Source: Glandiceps talaboti (lineage: Eukaryota > Hemichordata > Enteropneusta > Spengelidae). From it: a DNA stretch of 64,000 bases. The stretch is from the NCBI RefSeq assembly GCF_964340395.1, contig NC_135571.1, positions 15,079,721 through 15,143,720 on the forward strand, in the 5' to 3' direction. Below the pieces are notes generated by a model. That model was not told where the DNA came from, did not search any database, and saw only the letters and a list, made by a program, of their open reading frames with translations. Position numbers and translations under genes: made by a program. Positions 13,401 to 29,019 of this stretch are shown piece after piece. Position 1 is the first letter of the stretch. Each line of letters opens with the position of its first letter.

Positions 13401-16400
13401 CGGATGTTTGTACTGTATTACACATTGGATGTTTGTACTGTATTCCACATTGGATGTTTGTACTGTATTACACATTGGATGTTTGTACTGTATTACTCAT
13501 TGGATGTTTGTACTGTATTACACATTGGATGTTTGTACTGTATTACACACCAAATGTTTGTACTGTATTACACATTGGATGTTTGTACTGTATTCCACAT
13601 CGGATGTTTGTACTGTATTACACATCGGATTTTTGTTCTGTATTACACATTGGATGTTTGTTCTGTATTCCACATTGGATGTTTGTACTGTATTACACAT
13701 TGGATGTTTGTTCTGTATTCCACATCGGATGTTTGTACTGTATTATACACTGGATGTTTGTACTATATTACACATTGGATGTTTGTACTGTATTACACAT
13801 TGGATGTTTGTACTGTATTACACATCGGATGTTTGTTCTGTATTACACATCAAATGTTTGTACTGTATTACACATCAAATGTTTGTACTGTATTACACAT
13901 TGGATGTTTGTACTGTATTACACATCGGATGTTTGTACTGTATTCCACATCGGATGTTTGTACTGTATTACACATTGGATGTTTGTACTGTATTACACAT
14001 TGGATGTTTGTACTGTATTACACACTGGATGTTTGTTCTGTATTCCACATCGGATGTTTGTACTGTATTACACACTGGATGTTTGTACTATATTATACAT
14101 TGGATGTTTGTACTGTATTACACATTGGATGTTTGTACTGTATTACACATCGGATGTTTGTACTGTATTACACATCAAATGTTTGTACTGTATTACACAT
14201 TGGATGTTTGTACTGTATTCCACATCGGATGTTTGTACTGTATTACACACTGGATGTTTGTACTATATTACACATTGGATGTTTGTACTGTATTACACAT
14301 TGGATGTTTGTACTGTATTACACACTGGATGTTTGTACTATATTACACACTGGATGTTTGTACTGTATTACACATTGGGTGTTTGTACTGTATTACACAC
14401 TGGATGTTTGTACTATATTACACATTGGATGTTTGTACTATATTACACATTGGATGTTTGTACTGTATTACACATCAAATGTTTGTACTGTATTACACGC
14501 TGGATGTTTGTACTGTATTACACATTGGATGTTTGTACTGTATTACACATTGGATGTTTGTACTGTATTACACATCAAATGTTTGTACTTTATTACACAC
14601 TGGATGTTTGTACTGTATTACACATTGGATGTTTGTACTGTATTACACACTGGATGTTTGTACTATATTACACATTGGATGTTTGTACTGTATTACACAT
14701 TGGATGTTTGTACTGTATTACACATTGGATGTATTACACATCGGATGTTTGTTCTGTATTACACACTGGATGTTTGTACTGTATTACACACTGGATGTTT
14801 GTACTGTATTACACACTGGATGTTTGTACTGTATTACACACTGGATGTTTGTACTGTATTACACACTGGATGTTTGTACTGTATTACACACTGGATGTTT
14901 GTACTGTATTACACACTGGATGTTTGTACTGTATTCCACATCGGATGTTTGTACTGTATTACACACTGGATGTTTGTACTGTATTACACACTGGATGTTT
15001 GTACTGTATTACACACTGGATGTTTGTACTGTATTACACACTGGATGTTTGTACTGTATTACACACTGGATGTTTGTCCTGTATTACACACTGGATGTTT
15101 GTACTATATTACACACTGGATGTTTGTACTTTATTACACACTGGATGTTTGTACTGTATTACACATTGGATGTTTGCACTGTATTACACACTGGATGTTT
15201 GTACTATATTACACATTGGATGTTTGTACTGTATTACACATTGGATGTTTGTACTGTATTACACATTGGATGTATTACACATCGGATGTTTGTTCTGTAT
15301 TACACACTGGATGTTTGTACTGTATTACACACTGGATGTTTGTACTGTATTACACACTGGATGTTTGTACTGTATTACACACTGGATGTTTGTACTGTAT
15401 TACACACTGGATGTTTGTACTGTATTACACATTGGATGTTTGTACTGTATTACACACTGGATGTTTGTACTGTATTACACACTGGATGTTTGTACTGTAT
15501 TCCACATCGGATGTTTGTACTGTATTACACACTGGATGTTTGTACTGTATTACACACTGGATGTTTGTACTGTATTACACACTGGATGTTTGTACTGTAT
15601 TACACACTGGATGTTTGTACTGTATTACACACTGGATGTTTGTACTGTATTACACACTGGATGTTTGTACTATATAACACACTGGATGTTTGTACTGTAT
15701 TACACATTGGATGTTTGTACTGTATTACACACTGGATGTTTGTACTGTTTTACACAATGGATGTTTGTACTGTATTCCACATCGGATGTTTGTACTGTAT
15801 TACACACTGGATGTTTGTACTGTATTACACACTGGATGTTTGTACTGTATTACACACTGGATGTTTGTACTGTATTACACACTGGATGTTTGTACTGTAT
15901 TACACACTGGATGTTTGTACTGTATTACACACTGGATGTTTGTACTGTATTACACACTGGATGTTTGTACTGTATTACACACTGGATGTTTGTACTGTAT
16001 TACACATTGGATGTTTGTACTGTATTACACACTGGATGTTTGTACTGTATTACACATTGGATGTTTGTACTGTATTACACACTGGATGTTTGTCCTGTAT
16101 TACACACTGGATGTTTGTACTGTATTACACATTGGATGTTTGTACTGTATTACACACTGGATGTTTGTACTGTATTCCACATCGGATGTTTGTACTGTGT
16201 TTATTACACACTGGATGTTTGTACTGTATTCCACATCGGATGTTTGTACTGTATTACACATTGGATGTTTGTACTGTATTCCACATTGGATGTTTGTACT
16301 GTATTACACATTGGATGTTTGTACTGTATTACACATTGGATTTTTGTACTGTATTACACATCGGATGTTTGTACTGTATTACACACTGGATGTTTGTACT

Positions 16401-19400
16401 GTATTCCACATCGGATGTTTGTACTGTATTTATTACACACTGGATGTTTGTACTGTACTCCACATCGGATGTTTGTACTGTATTACACATTGGATGTTTG
16501 TACTGTATTCCACATTGGATGTTTGTACTGTATTACACATTGGATGTTTGTACTGTATTTATTACACACTGGATGTTTGTACTGTATTACACATTGGATG
16601 TTTGTAATGTATTACACATCGGATGTTTGTACTGTATTACACATCAAATGTTTGTACTGTATTACACATTGGATGTTTGTACTGTATTCCACATCGGATG
16701 TTTGTACTGTATTACACATCGGATCTTTGTTCTGTATTACACATTGGATGTTTGTTCTGTATTACACATTGGATGTTTGTACTGTATTACACATTGGATG
16801 TTTGTTTTGTATTCCACATCGGATGTTTGTACTGTATTACACACTGGATGTTTGTACTGTATTACATACTGGATGTTTGTACTGTATTACACATTGGATG
16901 TTTGTTCTGTATTACACATTGGATGTTTGTACTGTATTACACATTGGATGTTTGTTCTGTATTCCACATCGGATGTTTGTACTGTATTACACACTGGATG
17001 TTTGTACTGTATTATACACTGGATGTTTGTACTGTATTACACATCGGCTGTTTGTACTGTATTCCACATCGGATGTTTGTACTGTATTACACACTGGATG
17101 TTTGTACTATATTATACACTGGATGTTTGTACTGTATTACACACTGGATGTTTGTACTGTATTACACACTGGATGTTTGTACTGTATTACACACTGGATG
17201 TTTGTACTGTATTACACACTGGATGTTTGTACTGTATTATACACTGGATGTTTGTACTGTATTCCACATCGGTTGTTTGTACTGTATTACACACTGGATG
17301 TTTGTACTGTATTATACACTGGATGTTTGTACTGTATTACACATCGGCTGTTTGTACTGTATTCCACATTGGATGTTTGTACTGTATTACACATTGGATG
17401 TTTGTACTGTATTACACATTGGATGTTTGTACTGTATTACACACTGGATGTTTGTACTGTATTATACACTGGATGTTTGTACTGTATTCCACATCGGTTG
17501 TTTGTACTGTATTACACACTGGATGTTTGTACTGTATTATACACTGGATGTTTGTACTGTATTACACATCGGCTGTTTGTACTGTATTCCACATTGGATG
17601 TTTGTACTGTATTACACATTGGATGTTTGTACTGTATTACACATTGGATGTTTGTACTGTATTACACACTGGATGTTTGTACTGTATTATACACTGGATG
17701 TTTGTACTGTATTACACACTGGATGTTTGTACTGTATTATACACTGGATGTTTGTACTGTATTCCACATCGGATGTTTGTACTGTATTCCACATCGGATG
17801 TTTGTACTGTATTACACATAGGATGTTTGTACTGTATTACACACTGGATGTTTGTACTGTATTACACATTGGATGTTTGTACTGTATTACACACTGGATG
17901 TTTGTACTGTATTCCACATCGGATGTTTGTACTGTATTTATCACACACTGGATGTTTGTACTGTATTCCACATCGGATGTTTGTACTGTATTACACATTG
18001 GATGTTTGTACTGTATTCCACATTGGATGTTTGTACTGTATTACACATTGGATGTTTGTACTGTATTACTCATTGGATGTTTGTACTGTATTACACATTG
18101 GATGTTTGTACTGTATTACACACCAAATGTTTGTACTGTATTACACATTGGATGTTTGTACTGTATTCCACATCGGATGTTTGTACTGTATTACACATCG
18201 GATTTTTGTTCTGTATTACACATTGGATGTTTGTTCTGTATTCCACATTGGATGTTTGTACTGTATTACACATTGGATGTTTGTTCTGTATTCCACATCG
18301 GATGTTTGTACTGTATTATACACTGGATGTTTGTACTATATTACACATTGGATGTTTGTACTGTATTACACATTGGATGTTTGTACTGTATTACACATCG
18401 GATGTTTGTTCTGTATTACACATCAAATGTTTGTACTGTATTACACATCAAATGTTTGTACTGTATTACACATTGGATGTTTGTACTGTATTACACATCG
18501 GATGTTTGTACTGTATTCCACATCGGATGTTTGTACTGTATTACACATTGGATGTTTGTACTGTATTACACATTGGATGTTTGTACTGTATTACACACTG
18601 GATGTTTGTTCTGTATTCCACATCGGATGTTTGTACTGTATTACACACTGGATGTTTGTACTATATTATACATTGGATGTTTGTACTGTATTACACATTG
18701 GATGTTTGTACTGTATTACACATCGGATGTTTGTACTGTATTACACATCAAATGTTTGTACTGTATTACACATTGGATGTTTGTACTGTATTCCACATCG
18801 GATGTTTGTACTGTATTACACACTGGATGTTTGTACTATATTACACATTGGATGTTTGTACTGTATTACACATTGGATGTTTGTACTGTATTACACACTG
18901 GATGTTTGTACTATATTACACACTGGATGTTTGTACTGTATTACACATTGGGTGTTTGTACTGTATTACACACTGGATGTTTGTACTATATTACACATTG
19001 GATGTTTGTACTATATTACACATTGGATGTTTGTACTGTATTACACACTGGATGTTTGTACTATATTACACACTGGATGTTTGTACTGTATTACACATTG
19101 GGTGTTTGTACTGTATTACACATTGGATGTTTGTACTGTATTCCACATCGGATGTTTGTACTATATTACACATTGGATGTTTGTACTATATTTATTTTTT
19201 TATGCACGATTCATTACCTTTTCTTAACATGCACATTTTTTTTTGCATTTCCTGTCTTTTATTGACAACTAAATGTGTGTAAGTGTAATACTCAATTTGA
19301 TTTTAGGTATAAATAGTGATCAATCACTAATATATACATGATATATATGTATGGTTACCTTGGCAACATATACCATGGCAATGGTTTAAATCATAACGAG

Positions 19401-22400
19401 AGGTATTTACCATGGCAACAGTTTACATCATAGTGAGGGGTATTTACCATGGCAACAGTTTACATCATAGTGAGGGGTATTTACCATGGCAACAGTTTAC
19501 ATCATAATGAGAGGTATTTACCATGGCAACAGTTTACATCATAATGAGAGGTATTTACCATGGCAACAGTTTACATCATAATGAGAGGTATTTACCATGG
19601 CAACAGTTTACATCATAGTGAGGGGTATTTACCATGGCAACAGTTTACAGCATAGTGAGGGGTATTTACCATGGCAACAGTTTACATCATAATGAGAGGT
19701 ATTTACCATGTAACACTTACCATTCTCCTTCTTTCTTCTCTTTGTTGTTCTCTTTCTTGACGTCTTCGTTCTAATTCTGCCTTTCTCTTAGATTCTCGTT
19801 CTTCTTTAGCTTTCTTCCGTGCTGCCACTAACATTAGCCTAGCCTCTTCCTCTGCTTCTTGAGCATCCTGTGCTCTTTCAGCAGCATCCTGTGCAGCTTC
19901 TTCAGCAAGCTGGTCAGTAAAAGATAATCAGATTGTTGTTATCAAATTACCATGGTAAATACATCTTTTCTAAAATCTTCAAACTTTGTTCCAACAAATC
20001 TATACTTTGTCAACTCAATAGTCAACAGTGACAAAATGCAGAAATAAAGGAACAATGACACACTGTCATGTGAGGAACAATGACACAATGTCATGTAAGG
20101 GACAATGACACAATGTCATGTAAGGAACAATGACACAATGTCATGTAAGGGACAATGACACAATGTCATGTAAGGGACAATGACAGTGTCATGTATAGAA
20201 CAATGACACAGTGTCATGTAAGGAACAATGACACAATGTCATGTATAGAACAATGACACAGTGTCATGTAAGGAACAATGACACAATGTCATATAAAGAA
20301 CAATGACACAATGTCATGTAAGGAACAATGACACAATGTCATGTAAGGGACAATGACAGTGTCATGTATAGAACAATGACACAATGTCATGTAAGGGACA
20401 ATGACAGTGTCATGTATAGAACAATGACACAGTGTCATGTAAGGAACAATGACACAATGTCATGTAAAGAACAATGACACAATGTCATGTAAGGGACAAT
20501 GACAGTGTCATGTATAGAACAATGACACAATGTCATGTGAGGAACAATGACACAATGTCATGTAAAGAACAATGACACAATGTCATGTAAGGGACAATGA
20601 CACAATGTCATGTAAGGGACAATGACAGTGTCATGTATAGAACAATGACACAGTGTCATGTAAGGAACAATGACACAATGTCATGTAAAGAACAATGACA
20701 CAATGTCATGTAAAGAACAATGACACAATGTCATGTAAGGGACAATGACACAATGTCATGTAAGGGACAATGACACAATGTCATGTAAGGGACAATGACA
20801 CAATGTCATGTAAGGAACAATGACACAATGTCATGTAAAGAACAATGACACAATGTCATGTAAAGAACAATGACACAATGTCATGTAAGGGACAATGACA
20901 CAGTGTCATGTAAGGGACAATGACACAATGTCATGTAACTGTAAGGGACAATGACACAATGTCATGTAAGGAACAATGACACAATGTCATGTAAAGAACA
21001 ATGACACAATGTCATGTAAGGGACAATGACACAATGTCATGTAAAGAACAATGACACAATGTCATGTAAAGAACAATGACACAATGTCATGTAAGGGACA
21101 ATGACACAATGTCATGTATAGAACAATGACACAGTGTCATGTAAGGAACAATGACACAATGTCATGTAAAGAACAATGACACAATGTCATGTAAGGGACA
21201 ATGACACAATGTCATGTAAGGGACAATGACACAGTGTCATGTAAGGAACAATGACACAATGTCATGTAAAGAACAATGACACAATGTCATGTAAGGGACA
21301 ATGACACAGTGTCATGTAAGGGACAATGACACAATGTCATGTAAAGAACAATGACACAATGTCATGTAAGGGACAATGACACAATGTCATGTAAGGAACA
21401 ATGACACAATGTCATGTAAAGAACAATGACACAATGTCATGTAAGGGACAATGACACAATGTCATGTAAAGAACAATGACACAATGTCATGTAAGGGACA
21501 ATGACACAATGTCATGTAAAGAACAATGACACAATGTCATGTAAGGAACAATGACACAATGTCATGTAAGGGACAATGACACAATGTCATGTAAGGGACA
21601 ATGACACAATGTCATGTAAGGGACAATGACACAATGTCATGTAAGGGACAGTGACACAATGTCATGTAAGGGACAATGACACAATGTCATGTAAGGGACA
21701 ATGACACAATGTCATGTAAGGGACAATGACACAGTGTCATGTAAGGGACAATGACACAATGTCATGTAAAGAACAATGACACAATGTCATGTAAAGAACA
21801 ATGACACAATGTCATGTAAAGAACAATGACACAATGTCATGTAAGGGACAATGACACAATGTCATATAAGGGACAATGACACAATGTCATGTATAGAACA
21901 ATGACACAATGTCATATAAAGAACAATGACACAATGTCATGTAAAGAACAATGACACAGTGTCATGTAAAGAACAATGACACAGTGTCATGTAAGGGACA
22001 ATGACACAGTGTCATGTAAGGGACAATGACACAATGTCATGTAAGGAACAACCACCAATGCCCCAATGCCTTAACTGAAATGTGTGAATGACAACATCTA
22101 AACACTCATCAAACTCAGAATTACCATAAACTGATGAGACATAGTAATTAGTAGTTTGTTATCATCATGTGATATTGGACATTAGTATATGTACGCATTA
22201 TAGAGGTTGTGGGTTATGAATATATTAACATATAATTATATATTTGCAACCCAAGGCCATACGTCCTCTCAATGGAATGTGAAGTCTGAAAATGACATTA
22301 GTGAGACGTTCAGGCAAGCCCTCACTGCGAACTTCATTCACACAGTGAACTTTGTTCGTTTATCGTATTGGAAGAAAGCCGGACCGTCTATGAGTCTAGC

Positions 22401-25400
22401 AGGGGAACATATAAAACCATTTGTGGAAAGTTGTAAATATAAAAAGTACTTTGAAATTTTGAAAATCCGATGTGAAAGCCATTTCAAGAGTAGCCTGGAA
22501 CCATCGCTGGGTTGCTACATGTTGTATTGACTATGTTGAGAGGACGTTAGTCAATCTCTTGACAGAGTTTAGATCATGAAAACATCCAGGTTTACAATGC
22601 TCCCACTAGCAAATTAAAACATGTAGCCACTGAATTAGCCAATCTCAAAAAGTTCTCGCCACTTTCAGTGAATGTTATCATGCTTTTACATGGCATAGAT
22701 TGTAGGGGTATGATTTTTTTTTACAATTTGCATGGTTTACATCATACATAAACATGTTGATGTTGCACTTGTGAATGTACATTTAGGGGAGGGTTTTTTG
22801 TCCTATACATACAAAGTTAGTTTATTGAGGTTGTACAACATTGTGTGATTGTCCCTAAATACAATATATTTCTATAATCTTCCCCTTTCAACAAAAATAT
22901 ATAACATACTACATGTATAACCCGGTGTTTCCAAGCCAACATATTACTGTGTCTCTCACAAAGTCTGCCATACCAGTTTCTATGGCAACACTATATTTGT
23001 CACAAAGTTTGCCGTACCTGTTTCTTTCGTCTCTGTTCTTCTTTCTCTCTTCTTTTTGCTTCTTCCTTTTCTTTCCTTTTGTCCTCTAATTCCTTCAGTT
23101 CTGCCTCTCTTCTCTACAAAAACACAAACTTAGCATTTCTTGATTGCAACTAAAATTAATGTTAGCTTTATGTCCATATAGAATTAATCACTATTACTTT
23201 ATGTCCACATAGAATTAATCACTATTACTTTATGTCCACATAGAATTAATCACTATTACTTTATGTCCACATAGAATTAATCACTATTACTTTATGTCCA
23301 CATAGAATTAATCACTATTACTTTATGTCCATATAGAATTAATCACTATTACTTTATGTCCATGTAGAATTAATCACTATTACTTTATGTCCACATAGAA
23401 TTAATCACTATTACTTTATGTCCACATAGAATTAATCACTATTACTTTATATCCACATAGAATTAATCACTATTACTTTATATCCACATAGAATTAATCA
23501 CTATTACTTTATGTCCATATAGAATTAATCACTATTACTTTATGTCCATATAGAATTAATCACTATTACTTTATATCCACATAGAATTAATCACTATTAC
23601 TTTAAATCCACATAGAATTAATCACTATTACTTTATGTCCATGTAGAATTAATCACTATTACTTTATGTCCATATAGAATTAATCACTATTACTTTATGT
23701 CCACGTAGAATTAATCACTATTACTTTATGTCCACATAGAATTAATCACTATTACTTTATGTCCACATAGAATTAATCACTATTACTTTATGTCCACATA
23801 GAATTAATCACTATTACTTTATGTCCACATAGAATTAATCACTATTACTTTATGTCCATATAGAATTAATCACTATTACTTTATGTCCATGTAGAATTAA
23901 TCACTATTACTTTATGTCCACATAGAATTAATCACTATTACTTTATGTCTACATAGAATTAATCACTATTACTTTATGTCCACATAGAATTAATCACTAT
24001 TACTTTATGTCCATGTAGAATTAATCACTATTACTTTATGTCCATGTAGAATTAATCACTATTACTTTATGTCCACATAGAATTAATCACTATTACTTTA
24101 TGTCCATATAGAATTAATCACTATTACTTTATGTCCATATAGAATTAATCACTATTACTTTATGTCCACATAGAATTAATTACTATTACTTTATGTCCAC
24201 ATAGAATTAATCACTATTACTTTATGTCCATATAGAATTAATCACTATTACTTTATGTTCACATAGAATTAATCACTATTACTTTATGTCCATATAGAAT
24301 TAATCACTATTACTTTATATCCACATAGAATTAATTACTATTACTTTATGTCCACATAGAATTAATTACTATTACTTTATGTCCACATAGAATTAATTAC
24401 TATTACTTTATGTCCATATAGAATTAATCACTATTACTTTATATCCACATAGAATTAATTACTATTACTTTATGTCCTCATAGAATTAATTACTATTACT
24501 TTATGTCCATGTAGAATTAATCACTATTACTTTATGTCCATATAGAATTAATCACTATTACTTTATGTCCACATAGAATTAATCACTATTACTTTATGTC
24601 CATGTAGAATTAATCACTATTACTTTATGTCCACATAGAATTAATCACTATTACTTTATGTCCATGTAGAATTAATTACTATTACTTTATGTCCATGTAG
24701 AATTAATCACTATTACTTTATGTCCATATAGAATTAATCACTATTACTTTATGTCCACATAGAATTAATCACTATTACTTTATGTCCATGTAGAATTAAT
24801 CACTATTACTTTATGTCCACATAGAATTAATCACTATTACTTTATGTCCACACAGAATGAATCACTATTACTTTATGTCCATATAGAATTAATCACTATC
24901 ACTTTATGTCCACATAGAATTAATTACTATTACTTTATGTCCACATAGCATTAATCACTATTACTTTATGTCCACATAGAATTAATTACTATTACTTTAT
25001 GTCCATGTAGAATTAATCACTATTACTTTATGTCCATGTAGAATTAATCACTATTACTTTATGTCCATATAGAATTAATCACTATCACTTTATGTCCACA
25101 TAGAATTAATTACTATTACTTTATGTCCACATAGCATTAATCACTATTACTTTATGTCCACATAGAATTAATTACTATTACTTTATGTCCATGTAGAATT
25201 AATCACTATTACTTTATGTCCATGTAGAATTAATCACTATTACTTTATGTCCATATAGAATTAATCACTATTACTTTATGTCCACATAGAATTAATCACT
25301 ATTACTTTATGTCCATGTAGAATTAATCACTATTACTTTATGTCCACATAGAATTAATCACTATTACTTTATGTCCACACAGAATGAATCACTATTACTT

Positions 25401-28400
25401 TATGTCCATATAGAATTAATCACTATCACTTTATGTCCACATAGAATTAATTACTATTACTTTATGTCCACATAGCATTAATCACTATTACTTTATGTCC
25501 ACATAGAATTAATTACTATTACTTTATGTCCATGTAGAATTAATCACTATTACTTTATGTCCATGTAGAATTAATCACTATTACTTTATGTCCATATAGA
25601 ATTAATCACTATCACTTTATGTCCACATAGAATTAATTACTATTACTTTATGTCCACATAGCATTAATCACTATTACTTTATGTCCACATAGAATTAATT
25701 ACTATTACTTTATGTCCATGTAGAATTAATCACTATTACTTTATGTCCATATAGAATTAATCACTATTACTTTATGTCCACATAGAATTAATCACTATTA
25801 CTTTATGTCCATGTAGAATTAATCACTATTACTTTATGTCCACATAGAATTAATCACTATTACTTTATGTCCACACAGAATGAATCACTATTACTTTATG
25901 TCCATGTAGAATTAATCACTATTACTTTATGTCCACATAGAATTAATTACTATTACTTTATGTCCATATAGAATTAATCACTATTACTTTATGTCCACAT
26001 AGAATTAATCACTATTACTTTATGTCCATGTAGAATTAATCACTATTACTTTATGTCCATATAGAATTAATCACTATCACTTTATGTCCACATAGAATTA
26101 ATTACTATTACTTTATGTCCACATAGCATTAATCACTATTACTTTATGTCCACATAGAATTAATCACTATTACTTTATGTCCACATAGAATTAATCACTA
26201 TTACTTTATGTCCACATAGAATTAATCACTATTACTTTATGTCCACATAGAATTAATCACTATTACTTTATGTCCACATAGAATTAATCACTATTACTTT
26301 ATGTCCATATAGAATTAATCACTATTACTTTATGTCCACATAGAATTAATCACTATTACTTTATGTCCACATAGAATTAATCACTATTACTTTATGTCCA
26401 CATAGAATTAATCACTATTACTTTATGTCCACATAGAATTAATCACTATTACTTTATGTCCATGTAGAATTAATCACTATTACTTTATGTCCACATAGAA
26501 TTAATCACTATTACTTTATGTCCATGTAGAATTAATCACTATTACTTTATGTCCATATAGAATTAATTACTATTACTTTATGTCCACACAGAATGAATCA
26601 CTATTACTTTATGTCCATGTAGAATTAATCACTATTACTTTATGTCCACATAGAATTAATTACTATTACTTTATGTCCTCATAGAATTAATTACTATTAC
26701 TTTATGTCCATATAGAATTAATCACTATTACTTTATGTCCACATAGAATTAATCACTATTACTTTATGTCCATGTAGAATTAATCACTATTACTTTATGT
26801 CCACATAGAATTAATCACTATTACTTTATGTCCACACAGAATGAATCACTATTACTTTATGTCCATGTAGAATTAATCACTATTACTTTATGTCCACATA
26901 GAATTAATTACTATTACTTTATGTCCATATAGAATTAATCACTATTACTTTATGTCCACATAGAATTAATCACTATTACTTTATGTCCATGTAGAATTAA
27001 TCACTATTACTTTATGTCCATATAGAATTAATCACTATTACTTTATGTCCACATAGAATTAATTACTATTACTTTATGTCCACATAGAATTAATCACTAT
27101 TACTTTATGTCCACATAGAATTAATTACTATTACTTTATGTCCACATAGAATTAATTACTATTACTTTATGTCCACATAGCATTAATCACTATTACTTTA
27201 TGTCCACATAGAATTAATCACTATTACTTTATGTCCACATAGAATTAATCACTATTACTTTATGTCCACATAGAATTAATCACTATTACTTTATGTCCAC
27301 ATAGAATTAATCACTATTACTTTATGTCCACATAGAATTAATCACTATTACTTTATGTCCACATAGAATTAATCACTATTACTTTATGTCCATATAGAAT
27401 TAATCACTATTACTTTATGTCCACATAGAATTAATCACTATTACTTTATGTCCACATAGAATTAATCACTATTACTTTATGTCCATGTAGAATTAATCAC
27501 TATTACTTTATGTCCACATAGAATTAATCACTATTACTTTATGTCCATGTAGAATTAATCACTATTACTTTATGTCCATATAGAATTAATTACTATTACT
27601 TTATGTCCACACAGAATGAATCACTATTACTTTATGTCCATGTAGAATTAATCACTATTACTTTATGTCCACATAGAATTAATTACTATTACTTTATGTC
27701 CATATAGAATTAATCACTATTACTTTATGTCCACATAGAATTAATCACTATTACTTTATGTCCATGTAGAATTAATCACTATTACTTTATGTCCATATAG
27801 AATTAATCACTATCACTTTATGTCCACATAGAATTAATTACTATTACTTTATGTCCACATAGCATTAATCACTATTACTTTATGTCCACATAGAATTAAT
27901 CACTATTACTTTATGTCCACATAGAATTAATCACTATTACTTTATGTCCACATAGAATTAATCACTATTACTTTATGTCCACATAGAATTAATCACTATT
28001 ACTTTATGTCCACATAGAATTAATCACTATTACTTTATGTCCATATAGAATTAATCACTATTACTTTATGTCCACATAGAATTAATCACTATTACTTTAT
28101 GTCCACATAGAATTAATCACTATTACTTTATGTCCACATAGAATTAATCACTATTACTTTATGTCCACATAGAATTAATCACTATTACTTTATGTCCATG
28201 TAGAATTAATCACTATTACTTTATGTCCATGTAGAATTAATCACTATTACTTTATGTCCATGTAGAATTAATCACTATTACTTTATGTCCATATAGAATT
28301 AATCACTATTACTTTATGTCCATGTAGAATTAATCACTATTACTTTATGTCCATGTAGAATTAATCACTATTACTTTATGTCCACATAGAATTAATCACT

Positions 28401-28960
28401 ATTACTTTATGTCCATGTAGAATTAATCACTATTACTTTATGTCCATATAGAATTAATCACTATTACTTTATGTCCACATAGAATTAATCACTATTACTT
28501 TATGTCCATATAGAATTAATCACTATTACTTTATGTCCATATAGAATTAATCACTATTACTTTATGTCCACATAGAATTAATCACTATTACTTTATGTCC
28601 ATATAGAATTAATCACTATTACTTTATGTCCATATAGAATTAATCACTATTACTTTATGTCCATGTAGAATTAATCACTATTACTTTATGTCCATGTAGA
28701 ATTAATTACTATTACTTTATGTCCACATAGAATTAATCACTATTACTTTATGTCCACATAGAATTAATCACTATTACTTTATGTCCACATAGAATTAATC
28801 ACTATTACTTTATGTCCACATAGAATTAATCACTATTACTTTATGTCCACATAGCAATATTACAGTGTTAACCTAAGGTGAATGTGATACCTTGGAGTAT
28901 ACAGGTTGAAATATTTACATGTTAAGGATAGACAACAATCACATTTTCTGAAACTGAGTC

Positions 28961-29019
<59 letters not shown>

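Noticed and set aside
9684-19282. Open frames of up to 1997 codons in all three plus-strand frames (Cys/Tyr/Leu-rich 25-aa cycle)
   Set aside because: They are the three translations of a 25-bp tandem repeat that happens to lack stops. They overlap one another completely, lie in the intron of the minus-strand gene and have no protein-like composition or splice context.
22207-22530. 107-codon plus-strand frame
   Set aside because: Lies almost wholly in the candidate MITE, no recognisable domain, and probably fortuitous.
20030-28855. CRISPR-like direct repeats
   Set aside because: Units are head-to-tail with no unique spacers, there are no cas genes, and the region is eukaryotic intron.
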